64,000 bases of DNA from an uncultured Flavobacteriales bacterium (GTDB lineage Bacteria; Bacteroidota; Bacteroidia; Flavobacteriales_D; Parvicellaceae): assembly GCA_905480225.1 (NCBI GenBank), contig CAJQPO010000020.1, forward strand, positions 20,722 to 84,721, written 5' to 3'. Each line of letters opens with the position of its first letter. The first letter of the stretch is position 1. A model generated the notes under the pieces. The model did not search any database. It was not told the origin of the DNA and saw nothing but the letters and a program-made list of their open reading frames with translations. This document shows, piece by piece, positions 55,819-64,000 of this stretch. The position numbers were made by a program, and so were the translations under genes.

Positions 55819-58800
55819 GTGTATACGATAAGTGCAAATAGAATAATATTGTTGGTTATCTGTTGTTTGATAACTGCGTCTTTCTTGGGTCAATCAAAGG
55901 AAGATTTCAAAGTCGCAAATAATCTTTTTGATCAAGGAGAATATATTGAGGGTAAGGAAAAATTTTCTACGCTATTGGCTTTGGACCAAACCAGTGCAGA
56001 CCTCAATTTTAAGTATGGTGCCTGTTTATTGTATGCAGATGTGGACAAATTGAAGGGTTTAGGTCATTTGCAATATGCCATAAAGGATCCAACAATTGAC
56101 CCCAGAGCCTATTATTTTATTGGCAAGGCGTATCACTTGAATTATCGATTTCAAGACGCCATTAAGGCCTATACTAAATTCAAAAGCTCAAGTTCTGTAA
56201 AACAGTTTGAAAACTTAAATGTCGATCAGGAAATTAAAATGTGTAATAACGGTAAGAAGTTATTGAGAAATATCTCTGAGCTTGTTGTTATTGAAAAGAA
56301 GGAAGTTGTTTTTAATCGAGTTCAATATAGTTATGACTTACAAAATATTGGAGGGAAAATTTTAGTAACGGATGAGTTTCAAACAAAATACGATGCTAAA
56401 ATTGGTCATAGACCACTTGTTCATTTTCCATCTACTCGAAAAGACAATATTTTCTTTTCCAGCTATGGTAAGGAAGGGGAGACTGGTAAAGACATTTATC
56501 AGATCAAAAAGTTGCCAAATGGAAATTGGTCACAAGCCCAAAAATTACCAATTCAAGTCAATACCGATACGGATGAAGACTACGGATTCTTACATCCAGA
56601 TGGAATGACTTTTTATTTTTGTTCTAAAGGACATACATCGATGGGTGGTTACGATGTTTTTAGGTGTTCTTATGATAGTGAGTACAACACTTTCGGACCA
56701 GCTCAGAATTTAGATTTTAAAATCAACACGCCAGATGATGACATTCTGTACATAGTAGATTCGCTAAATAAAGAGGCTTATTTTGCCTCTACACGTTCTT
56801 CCAAGGGTGGATATGTAGATGTATATAATGTGAGGGTTGAAATTTATCCGATTTTGAACGCCATTATTGCTGGTCGTTTTCAAAATGACATAACTCCTTT
56901 AAATAAAGGCATCGTTATGAAAGTTAAAGATGTCGTTCGCGATGAAATTATCGGCGTGTATAATTCAAAAAGCGAAAGTGGGAAATTCGTGATTATTCTT
57001 CCTAAAAGCGGCAAGTACCAGTACATTGTAGAATCTCCTGAGTCTGAAAAAATACATACAGGTCTGTTTGAAGTGCCTTATCAGAAAGAGTTGCGACCCT
57101 TGAAACAAAAATTAGAATTAATTAATGATGGTACGGAAGAGCAGTTAGTAATTACTAATTTATTTGATGAAGATGTCGAAAATGCCGATGTTATTATGGC
57201 TGACGTTTTGAAGCAAATATCTGATGTAGAACAGAATGCGGATCAACTTGAGCCAATAGTAGATACAACAAGTATTAGTGTAGAAGATACTTTGTTGGGA
57301 ATCATAAGCGAGGAAGACCTTATTGCCTTAGCAGATACGATGGCTGTGGAAACGGCCAGAGAGTCTAACGAATTGAAAGAAAAAAGGGATGTCGCCTACT
57401 TTGTAGCGAATGAGAAAATGAAATCAGCTCGTGAAAATGCGCAAAAAGCAGAAGCAGTTTTAAAAGATATTGAGCGTATTGATAATCCTCAAGAAAAACA
57501 ACAGTTGCTTGATTTAGCCAATGAGTACAATACAAAATCAAAAGAAGATAATGAAGTAGCCGCAGGAGCTTTAAATCTGGGTAATACATTGGATGTTCAA
57601 TTTGAAAAAAAGCGAATAGAGGCAGACCAAGCTCAAAATTATGCGAATGATATTAAGGCTGCCTTCCAGTCTTCCAGCCCAGAGCAAGCGATATCCAAAT
57701 TAGAAGAGTTGAAGTCCTATGTCGAGGAATCTCGTAGCCTTGATATAGATGATAAGAGCGAGTTTGAAAAAATCACAGAGAACGCCAGGTTAAAGCAAGC
57801 TGAAGCTACCGCATCTATAACAAAGGCAAAAGAGCTGAGAAACGAAGAGGAAGAAATCAGACAAGAGTTAAGGAATTTAGATGGTCAATTGAAAACTGCT
57901 TCGAAAAAAGAAAAGGAAAATGTCCAACTTAAAATCGATGAAGCCAATGAATTACTTGTGCAGACAGAGAAAGATGCAGATAAAGCTTTTGCCTTTGCGA
58001 AAGAGGTTCAAAAAGATGCGGATGTTTTAAATAGTGAGGCTAAGGTGCTCAGTCGGTTGTTTGATGACCTTGCAGATGTTGAGGCTACTGTATTGACAGC
58101 AGAAGAAAAAACACAGCTTTCTGCAGAAATTAATTCTGGAGAAATCATTTCCTCAATTGAAAGTAACAATACCATTTTAGCAAGTAATCAAGTGGAAGAA
58201 ACCGAATTGGTAGAGACGACTCCTACCAGAGCCCAAGAGTTGAAAGATCGGGTTGCTAAAATTATGCAAGCTGAGGATAATACTAATTACGATTCAATCA
58301 GGGAGTCGTTAAGTGAGTTGCCTGATGGGCCTGAAAAAACGGCATTGGTCAAGGATGCGAATGAGTCCAAGGTTCAAAGTATAAATGATGACATTGCCAT
58401 AATTGATGAAGCATTGACTAATGAGGAGAATGAGCAGGAAATAGAAAAGTTATTAGAAAGAAAGAACGAATTGCAAGAAGAAGGGAACAAATTGCAAAAC
58501 GATATAGCAGAAAATGAGTCGATTGATAATAATTCTGAAACAACAACGTCCAATGCAGTCAATGAAATTGTAAGTTCAGATGACTACAACGATTTAGCTG
58601 CACGAAAAGAAGAAGCAGAAACCATCGCAGATCCGGTAGCTAAGGCCAAAGCGAAAGAGGAAATCACGGATTTGTGGATTGCAGATTTAAAAGACGATTT
58701 GATTCAATTAGAAGATCTTTCTGAGTCTGAAACGGATGTTGTTACCAAGGAAAAGTATAAAAATAAAGCAGAAGAACTTCGTCTTCAACTGACGCAAAAA

Positions 58801-61800
58801 GAAGACGAAAAAGCTGAATTAAAGGCAATAATAAGCAGCAGCTCTTCAGTTGTAGAGACAACAGATGAGATTTCAAGCAATGCTGAAGAATTAAACACGA
58901 CATCCAATTCAAATGAAGAGACGGTCATAAATAACGAAGCCATAGAAAACAATAGTGTTGATGTGAGCACTTCAAGTGAAGTCAATACGAATACTGAAGA
59001 AAGCAGCACTGCGTTTGTTGACGAAACGAAATACGATGATTATGAGACAAAAGTAACCGGTCTAAGTGCCATTTCTGACCCAGTTGATCGAGCAAATGCA
59101 GAAATTGAACTTAAAGAAGAGTGGGTTGATGCTTTAGATAATGACATTGAGTTGTTGTCCAGTTCTTTAACGAATGCAGATGACGAGAGGAAAGATGAAA
59201 TTCAAAATCAATTGGATGTATTGTCTTTGCAAAAAATTCAATTACAAGACGAAATAGCAGCCAGTGAAGAAAAGGTGGCCCTTGAGTCCAGTAATAGTAG
59301 TAGTAATCCTGTGGAAAATAGGGATGTGAGTGATAATTCAACGATGCCTGCTACTGATCAATCAACCCAACAAGAATCGTCAGAAACGATAGTTGAACCA
59401 ACTGCAGATTTTTCATATACCGATGAAAAGGAATTCGTTTCACCGGAATCAAGTACCGCGTACAGTAGGATTAAAGAAGATGTTGAGGAATTAAATGATG
59501 AGCAATTAAAATTGGAGGCCATGAAAATGGACTTAGAAATAGACCCTTCTATTTCAGACAATAAAAAGGAAAAGCTACTGGCTCAGATCAAAAAGCAAGA
59601 AGATAAAGTCATAGAGCGTGAAATAGAAGTGTCCCAATCTTATGTGGATATTCATTTAAATGAAAAGAATACCATGCTTCAAGAAATTGGCGAAGCAGAG
59701 CAGGCAATGGGGAATTCTGCTTTGATAGATGAGGCGGAAATAGCGCAATATACTGATGAAGTAGCTGCTGTTCAAAAAGCATTTAAAGAAGCGTCTGGAA
59801 TTAGAGAAACTGCATTGAATGAAACTGATAAGTCTGTTAAGAATTTGCGACTTAAGGAGGCAGCAGCCATAGAAGACGGAGCTTTGAATCAATTAAAATC
59901 TACGGTTGAAAATTACAATCAACTCGTCGAAACAATGGTAGATAATGAAGAAACAACAAGTGCTGTAACTGCGCAACCTTCAGTGGAAAACCAACCAGCT
60001 ATCGTTATTGAAGAAACGTCCTTGGCAAATACGGAGGCGTATAATTCCAATACATCCCAAGAGGTCCTTACTTCTATTAGTGAAGATTTAACTGACATTA
60101 ATGATTACAACAGCGAAATCGAAGTTTTAGAATTACAGAAAGAAAATTCAACTGAAAAGGAAAATAAGAAATTGGATAAGAAAATTTCCAAAATTGAAAC
60201 TAAAAAAGCAAAAATAGAAGTGAAAGTAGCTCCTGAAATTGCCCGTGCAAATGATGCCGAATTTGAACAAAATAAAGTGCTTAATGAGGAGTTAAAAACG
60301 GATATAAATGCATTATCAAATACTGCAAGGTCGTCTGTAGCTTATGCGGACGCTACGAATTATGAAAGAACTGCCAATCAGCAATTTAAAGCTGCGCAAA
60401 AGACGCGGGAAAATGCTGCTGATATTAAAGATGTTTCTGTAAAAAATGATTCACTCAAAAAAGCAAATGATTTAGAAAAAGTAGCCATTAAAAACATGGC
60501 TTCGGCTAATTTGTTGAATTTGAAAGCAGCAGAAATAGCAGCAGCAGGCATTTATCCAGAAGAAGGTGAAAATAATATAGAAAAAGCCACTGAAAAACTG
60601 GTTAAACAGCGAAATGTAGCTGCTGAATTAAGTAACCAAGGCAACTCCCTGATTATGGAGGCAAGTGCACTCTCAGATAGTGCAGCGAATGTCAAGAATC
60701 AAGATTTGAAGAATCAGTTATTAACAGAAAGTGAAGTGGCACTTAGGAAAGGGGAACAGAAAAAGGCATTGGCAGTGCAAATGAATAGGAGCGCGGACAT
60801 AACCGAAGAGAAAATCGAGGATGATGTTGTACTGGCTTCACTGACGACTGAAAATGTTCGGACCGTAAAGGAATCAAGTGAATATCAAGAAGCACACAGC
60901 CAATACATAAGTGAATTAATGTCAATCAATAATCTACTTTCGAGGAGTGAATCGTTGGTTCCGCAGCTGAGAACCTCTGCTGCTAATGACAGAGAAAGAG
61001 CTAGAAATTTAATCCGAAATTCGGAGGAGGCTAATAGTAAAGAGGAAAAGCAAAATTTACTTGATCAAGCTCAAGAACTTGAAGAGATTGCAGCTAGTAA
61101 GGAGCTCAAAGCAGATTCTGTAGAAACAGGAATAGGAGTGCTTGAAATAAAGAAACAAGAAGTTTATGAAGCTCAAGATAATTATCTAAAGGCGATGCCG
61201 AATCAAGATTTAGCGAAGATGATTAAAGCGGTGGGAAGGTCAGCATTTAATAAAGAGCCTATTGTAGAAAGCATGGTCGACCCGTCTTCAATCGCCAGTG
61301 CTAATTTCGTCGCACCAGATAAAATTGAAGAAGATATTGTTGTGCTTGATAATAATGCAGCAGTTCCAATTTACACCGAAGAAAATCCGATTCCAATCAA
61401 TCCAAAAATGCCACAAGGTCTCTTTTATCGGGTTCAGGTAGGAGCATTTGCAAAACCAATCAAACAGGATTTATTTAAGGGATTTGCACCTTTAACGGGT
61501 GAGGTAATTCGAAACAACATTACCAGATATAGAGTCGGTTACTTTACACGTTATCAAACTGCGAATGAAACCAAAAAAGAAATTCGAAAATTAGGATTTG
61601 AAGATGCATTTGTTGTTGCGGTTAATAATGGGGAACCGGTTCGAATTGCCACTGCAAAAACCATTGAAACCGAAACTCTTGGTGAAGCACCTCTATTAAC
61701 GACTAATAGCACGGCTTCAAATGCCAGCGATGTCAATAATTCCTCGAGTCAAAATAATCCAATACGAAACTCGGTTAATAATGATGGTAATAGTTCTACT

Positions 61801-62532
61801 TCCGTTTCTGCGACGAACAGTACTGAGTTGGCAAGTGCGAGCAGCAATGGGTCTAGTTCAGCTACAAGCTATTATGAAGTAATTGAAGATGCACCAAATG
61901 CACAACCGATAGAAGTAGTGAAAGGTTTGTTCTATACGGTTCAAATAGGTGCTTATAACAAGCGAGTGAAAGAGGCAGATCTTTTCAATATTCAACCATT
62001 GAATGTTAAGTTGGCACCCAATGGTTTGTTGCGGTATTCTTCCGGAAGGTATCAGGACCTGCCGACAGCGTCAATCCGTAAAGAAGAGATTAAGCAAATA
62101 GGTGTTAGAGATGCTTTTATTACTGTATACAACGATGGCGAACGCATTACTTTTGCTGAAGCCCGAAGTCTAATTGAAACACTAGGGGACAGGGCGTTTT
62201 CTGATAGTCGTAATGATGGTGGAAGCATTGAGTCAACAGATTCTGATATTGGTGTTGAGGGACTGGAGTACATTATAGATATTGGTACTTTTGACAAATC
62301 TGTTCCTTCTGAAGTTGCTGAAGCATTATTGCCAAATAGTAGTGTGATTGTCAGAGAATTCATAAGTGCGACTAAACTGAAACTTACTTCCGGACCCTTG
62401 AAAACAAAAAGTGCCTCTGATAGCAGGAAAAATCAATTGGATAAAGCCGGTGTGATTTCTACATCTATTAGGGCCATGTTTAATGGGGAAGAAATATCTT
62501 TAGAAGAAGCGGCTCAAATTGAAAAGCAATAA
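55819..62532 (+). CDS. Giant envelope protein: TPR, PD40 propeller, CRD-like, repetitive coiled coil, three SPOR-like modules
   Basis: 2237 residues. The start is GTG at 55819, since no ATG lies near and a stop precedes it at 55801. Signal peptide about 1-25. TPR helices 28-155 (FDQGEYIEGKEKFSTLLALD). PD40-type propeller segments 196-344 (HPDGMTFYFCSKG; EAYFASTRSSKGGYVDVY). Beta-sandwich, carboxypeptidase-regulatory-like, about 345-436. Acidic helical coiled coil about 498-1810 with Ser/Thr/Asn/Glu-rich linkers. Three SPOR-like modules: 1865-1945 (LFYRVQVGAFAKP), 2035-2118 (LFYTVQIGAYNK) and a divergent 2146-2237 (LEYIIDIGTFDKS). SPOR domains bind denuded glycan strands. The first four parts follow the order of T9SS PorE, which ends in OmpA instead. 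Inferred role: peptidoglycan-anchored envelope tether. Confidence 0.85.
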   Translation: MYTISANRIILLVICCLITASFLGQSKEDFKVANNLFDQGEYIEGKEKFSTLLALDQTSADLNFKYGACLLYADVDKLKGLGHLQYAIKDPTIDPRAYYFIGKAYHLNYRFQDAIKAYTKFKSSSSVKQFENLNVDQEIKMCNNGKKLLRNISELVVIEKKEVVFNRVQYSYDLQNIGGKILVTDEFQTKYDAKIGHRPLVHFPSTRKDNIFFSSYGKEGETGKDIYQIKKLPNGNWSQAQKLPIQVNTDTDEDYGFLHPDGMTFYFCSKGHTSMGGYDVFRCSYDSEYNTFGPAQNLDFKINTPDDDILYIVDSLNKEAYFASTRSSKGGYVDVYNVRVEIYPILNAIIAGRFQNDITPLNKGIVMKVKDVVRDEIIGVYNSKSESGKFVIILPKSGKYQYIVESPESEKIHTGLFEVPYQKELRPLKQKLELINDGTEEQLVITNLFDEDVENADVIMADVLKQISDVEQNADQLEPIVDTTSISVEDTLLGIISEEDLIALADTMAVETARESNELKEKRDVAYFVANEKMKSARENAQKAEAVLKDIERIDNPQEKQQLLDLANEYNTKSKEDNEVAAGALNLGNTLDVQFEKKRIEADQAQNYANDIKAAFQSSSPEQAISKLEELKSYVEESRSLDIDDKSEFEKITENARLKQAEATASITKAKELRNEEEEIRQELRNLDGQLKTASKKEKENVQLKIDEANELLVQTEKDADKAFAFAKEVQKDADVLNSEAKVLSRLFDDLADVEATVLTAEEKTQLSAEINSGEIISSIESNNTILASNQVEETELVETTPTRAQELKDRVAKIMQAEDNTNYDSIRESLSELPDGPEKTALVKDANESKVQSINDDIAIIDEALTNEENEQEIEKLLERKNELQEEGNKLQNDIAENESIDNNSETTTSNAVNEIVSSDDYNDLAARKEEAETIADPVAKAKAKEEITDLWIADLKDDLIQLEDLSESETDVVTKEKYKNKAEELRLQLTQKEDEKAELKAIISSSSSVVETTDEISSNAEELNTTSNSNEETVINNEAIENNSVDVSTSSEVNTNTEESSTAFVDETKYDDYETKVTGLSAISDPVDRANAEIELKEEWVDALDNDIELLSSSLTNADDERKDEIQNQLDVLSLQKIQLQDEIAASEEKVALESSNSSSNPVENRDVSDNSTMPATDQSTQQESSETIVEPTADFSYTDEKEFVSPESSTAYSRIKEDVEELNDEQLKLEAMKMDLEIDPSISDNKKEKLLAQIKKQEDKVIEREIEVSQSYVDIHLNEKNTMLQEIGEAEQAMGNSALIDEAEIAQYTDEVAAVQKAFKEASGIRETALNETDKSVKNLRLKEAAAIEDGALNQLKSTVENYNQLVETMVDNEETTSAVTAQPSVENQPAIVIEETSLANTEAYNSNTSQEVLTSISEDLTDINDYNSEIEVLELQKENSTEKENKKLDKKISKIETKKAKIEVKVAPEIARANDAEFEQNKVLNEELKTDINALSNTARSSVAYADATNYERTANQQFKAAQKTRENAADIKDVSVKNDSLKKANDLEKVAIKNMASANLLNLKAAEIAAAGIYPEEGENNIEKATEKLVKQRNVAAELSNQGNSLIMEASALSDSAANVKNQDLKNQLLTESEVALRKGEQKKALAVQMNRSADITEEKIEDDVVLASLTTENVRTVKESSEYQEAHSQYISELMSINNLLSRSESLVPQLRTSAANDRERARNLIRNSEEANSKEEKQNLLDQAQELEEIAASKELKADSVETGIGVLEIKKQEVYEAQDNYLKAMPNQDLAKMIKAVGRSAFNKEPIVESMVDPSSIASANFVAPDKIEEDIVVLDNNAAVPIYTEENPIPINPKMPQGLFYRVQVGAFAKPIKQDLFKGFAPLTGEVIRNNITRYRVGYFTRYQTANETKKEIRKLGFEDAFVVAVNNGEPVRIATAKTIETETLGEAPLLTTNSTASNASDVNNSSSQNNPIRNSVNNDGNSSTSVSATNSTELASASSNGSSSATSYYEVIEDAPNAQPIEVVKGLFYTVQIGAYNKRVKEADLFNIQPLNVKLAPNGLLRYSSGRYQDLPTASIRKEEIKQIGVRDAFITVYNDGERITFAEARSLIETLGDRAFSDSRNDGGSIESTDSDIGVEGLEYIIDIGTFDKSVPSEVAEALLPNSSVIVREFISATKLKLTSGPLKTKSASDSRKNQLDKAGVISTSIRAMFNGEEISLEEAAQIEKQ
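58225..59280 (+). repeat. Three diverged ~85-100-residue repeats in the giant coiled coil
   Basis: Residues 803-901, 921-1006 and 1070-1154 of the giant protein align. Units two and three share Y-x-D, then ISDPV-x-RA (ADPVAKAKAKEE; SDPVDRANAEIE), a Trp-containing helix (DLWIADLKDDL; EEWVDALDNDI) and a second helix rich in Gln/Lys. Unit one is more diverged. Linkers between them are low-complexity Ser/Thr/Asn/Glu. Confidence 0.6.
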
Positions 62533-62580
62533 TGTTTTGTGGTCTTGAATGAGACATGTTATTTTGAGCTTGATTTTTAT

Positions 62581-62613
62581 TTCTTGCAATAATTCTTGCA
62601 AAAGCTGTTTTTT
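62581..62613 (+). terminator. Weak terminator-like hairpin after the giant gene
   Basis: TTGCAA, a 6-base loop and TTGCAA form a short self-complementary stem (62584-62601), followed by AAGCTGTTTTTT. It is about 50 bases past the stop. The stem is short, so termination is uncertain. Confidence 0.35.
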
Positions 62614-62672
62614 ATTGATTAAAAACTTGTTACCGTACTGAAATTGAGCAAATTCCGTGTACTTTGTAAGCT

Positions 62673-62689
62673 TGATAATTCATTTATCA
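62673..62689. promoter_or_regulatory. Dyad TGATAA-N5-TTATCA upstream of clpS
   Basis: A 6-bp inverted repeat with a 5-base spacer, centred about 59 bases before the clpS ATG, in the 207-base gap 62533-62739. It may be an operator; the AT-rich background makes chance likely. No gene or exact TAnnTTTG box is seen in this gap. Confidence 0.2.
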
Positions 62690-62739
62690 TTTAAGGTATA
62701 TTCAAAATAATCGCTATTAGCCGAGTTAATTGTTTTAAA

Positions 62740-63015
62740 ATGAGTACAGATACGCAAGAAGAAATTGACTACAAAGAATTAGAAGAATTAATTGATTTGC
62801 AAAACATTGTATTGTATAATGATGATGTAAATACTTTTGACTTTGTTATCAATCAATTAATAAAGTATTGCAAGCACGAACCTATTCAAGCTGAACAATG
62901 TGCTTATTTAGTGCATCACAAAGGTAAGTGTCAGGTGAAAACTGGAATTTATGATGAGTTAATGCCAGTTTGTTCCGCTTTGTTGGAAAATGGCTTGACT
63001 GCGGAAATAGAATAG
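62740..63015 (+). CDS. clpS: ClpS adaptor (N-end rule)
   Basis: 91 residues. Delivers N-degron substrates to ClpAP-type proteases. The core ClpS motif IVLYNDDVNTFDFVINQLIKYC is complete, with the N-degron-binding residues (Asn/Asp pair), and the helix QAEQCAYLVHHKGKC follows. A short acidic N-terminal tail is present. In Bacteroidota clpS often follows prmA directly; here the 1490-residue gene, plsY and the SPOR giant lie between them. Confidence 0.95.
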   Translation: MSTDTQEEIDYKELEELIDLQNIVLYNDDVNTFDFVINQLIKYCKHEPIQAEQCAYLVHHKGKCQVKTGIYDELMPVCSALLENGLTAEIE

Positions 63016-63058
63016 TTGGCATTTTCTTTGTAGATTTCACTACAGCATTTTTGTTCTT

Positions 63059-63838
63059 ATGAAAGTATCATCGTTATGTAGTTTAGCTTTGGCATTTGCC
63101 TTTGTTGTGTCGTGTGCTAAAGTTCCGGTAACCAAGAGAAAACAATTGAAACTATTGCCGGAAAAGAACCTAATTGACATGAGTAAAACTTCTTATGTTC
63201 AGTTCTTAGCAGAGTCGAAAGTATTACCAGACAATGATCCACGATCGCAAAGGGTTAAACAGGTTGGAAATAAAATTAAAGATGCTGCAATTTCGTTTCT
63301 CACTAAACGCAATCAATTAAAACGAATTGAAAATTTTGAATGGCAATTCAATACGGTTAATGATCCAACCGTTAACGCCTGGTGTATGCCAGGAGGATTT
63401 GTAGTAGTGTATACAGGAATTCTAAAGCTTGTTGAAACTGATGATGAGTTGGCAACAATCATGGGGCATGAAATTGCGCATGCGATTGCCCGACATGGGA
63501 ATGAGCGAATGAGTCAGGGTTTAGGTGTTCAAGTTGCCCTGGGTGTATTGCAGGGTACGACATCAGAAGATAATCAAAACTTGTTATATTATGCTGGTGT
63601 GGGATCTCAGCTAGGAATTTTAAAATTCTCTCGGATGCATGAATCTGAGTCGGATAAAATAGGATTAGTATATATGAAGATGGCAGGCTATGATCCTAAT
63701 CACGCAGTTACATTTTGGCAAAAAATGGCAGCTAATGGAGGATCGGTCCCGGAATTATTAAGTACACACCCAAGTGATGAAAAGAGGATTAAGGATATAC
63801 AAGAATTCATCCCCAAAATTGATGAGATTTTAAAGTAA
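63059..63838 (+). CDS. M48-family metalloprotease, lipoprotein type
   Basis: 259 residues. The signal ends FVVSCAKVP, a probable lipobox. The zinc motif is HEIAHAIARHG within TIMGHEIAHAIARHGNERMS; the third ligand is the Glu in RMHESESDKIGLVYM, and STHPSDEKRIKDI is the typical C-terminal block. This is the BepA/LoiP-like group of periplasm-facing proteases that monitor outer-membrane proteins. It starts 43 bases after clpS and is followed by a strong terminator. Confidence 0.94.
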   Translation: MKVSSLCSLALAFAFVVSCAKVPVTKRKQLKLLPEKNLIDMSKTSYVQFLAESKVLPDNDPRSQRVKQVGNKIKDAAISFLTKRNQLKRIENFEWQFNTVNDPTVNAWCMPGGFVVVYTGILKLVETDDELATIMGHEIAHAIARHGNERMSQGLGVQVALGVLQGTTSEDNQNLLYYAGVGSQLGILKFSRMHESESDKIGLVYMKMAGYDPNHAVTFWQKMAANGGSVPELLSTHPSDEKRIKDIQEFIPKIDEILK

Positions 63839-63862
63839 TTATATTCTAAATAAATTGCTTAC

Positions 63863-63898
63863 AAAAAAAGGGAGATGCGTCTGCTTCTCCCTTTTTTT
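63863..63898 (+). terminator. Intrinsic terminator after the M48 protease
   Basis: A perfect 13-bp stem, AAAAAAAGGGAGA / TCTCCCTTTTTTT, with a 10-base loop. The A/T flanks make it bidirectional in principle. It starts 25 bases after the stop at 63838. The remaining 102 bases show no gene, only a minor AGAACAC/GTGTTCT dyad at 63956-63980. Confidence 0.9.
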
Positions 63899-64000
63899 AA
63901 CCTAACTACCAGCACCACCTGGCATTCACTAAACGTTATACTACTAACTTCTTTTAGAACACAGGACAGTGCAGTGTTCTGAATTTCTTTTTCTTATTGC

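Noticed and set aside
58374..59892. Several short open frames on the minus strand opposite the giant coiled-coil gene
   Set aside because: They are low-complexity, Ser/Leu-rich mirror images of the acidic coiled coil with no start context or family resemblance.
62533..62739. Possible small RNA or peptide between the SPOR giant and clpS
   Set aside because: No frame with a plausible start, no exact promoter box and only weak hairpins; nothing beyond a possible terminator and dyad can be supported.

Overview
The window is a compact, AT-rich stretch of a Bacteroidota chromosome, most likely from the Flavobacteriales or a close relative. The evidence is a type IX secretion (T9SS) C-terminal signal on a CUB/PKD-decorated amidase, BT_3928-family and DUF1599 genes next to folP, PorV/UPF0164-like and other outer-membrane barrel proteins, SPOR and PD40 modules, and promoter boxes of the Bacteroidota type (TAnnTTTG) with almost no Shine-Dalgarno sequences. 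I see no rRNA, tRNA, insertion sequence, prophage or CRISPR array. No gap between genes exceeds about 225 bases, so this is core chromosome rather than an island.

Layout. 1-2074: end of carA, then eno. 2143-8155: a MATE exporter facing a leftward group purE > PorV-like barrel > helix-hairpin-helix barrel > GT87-type membrane transferase. 8248-11369: rightward hpt-adk, a strong terminator, then obgE-PAP2-crcB with ATGA overlaps. 11374-14880: threonine aldolase facing an exported subtilase followed by a small barrel protein. 14877-23176: a leftward five-gene unit, RND pump > adaptor > TolC > lipoprotein-type DUF255 thioredoxin protein > O-methyltransferase. 23402-25295: three tandem exported FKBP isomerases. 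25332-31094: T9SS amidase, a small outer-membrane protein and a fused 2-oxoacid dehydrogenase E1. 31290-39691: DEDDh/GIY-YIG nuclease, S9 peptidase, DUF349 protein, enoyl-CoA hydratase and paaZ. 39793-45127: TPR sensor kinase with a GNAT partner, menA, two small unknowns and folP.

45144-62532 is a near-gapless rightward run: DUF1599, BT_3928, orphan ABC permease, tpiA, prmA, an unrecognised 1490-residue exported protein, plsY, and a 2237-residue protein. That last protein combines TPR, PD40 propeller and carboxypeptidase-regulatory-like domains, about 1300 residues of repetitive coiled coil, and three SPOR-like modules. clpS and an M48 lipoprotein protease follow, and a strong terminator closes the window.

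The two giant exported proteins around plsY are the most interesting part. The 2237-residue protein has the N-terminal order of the T9SS protein PorE, but a long coiled coil and three SPOR modules stand where PorE has an OmpA domain. I infer an envelope-spanning peptidoglycan tether or organiser. The rest of the window is mostly housekeeping metabolism mixed with envelope biogenesis.
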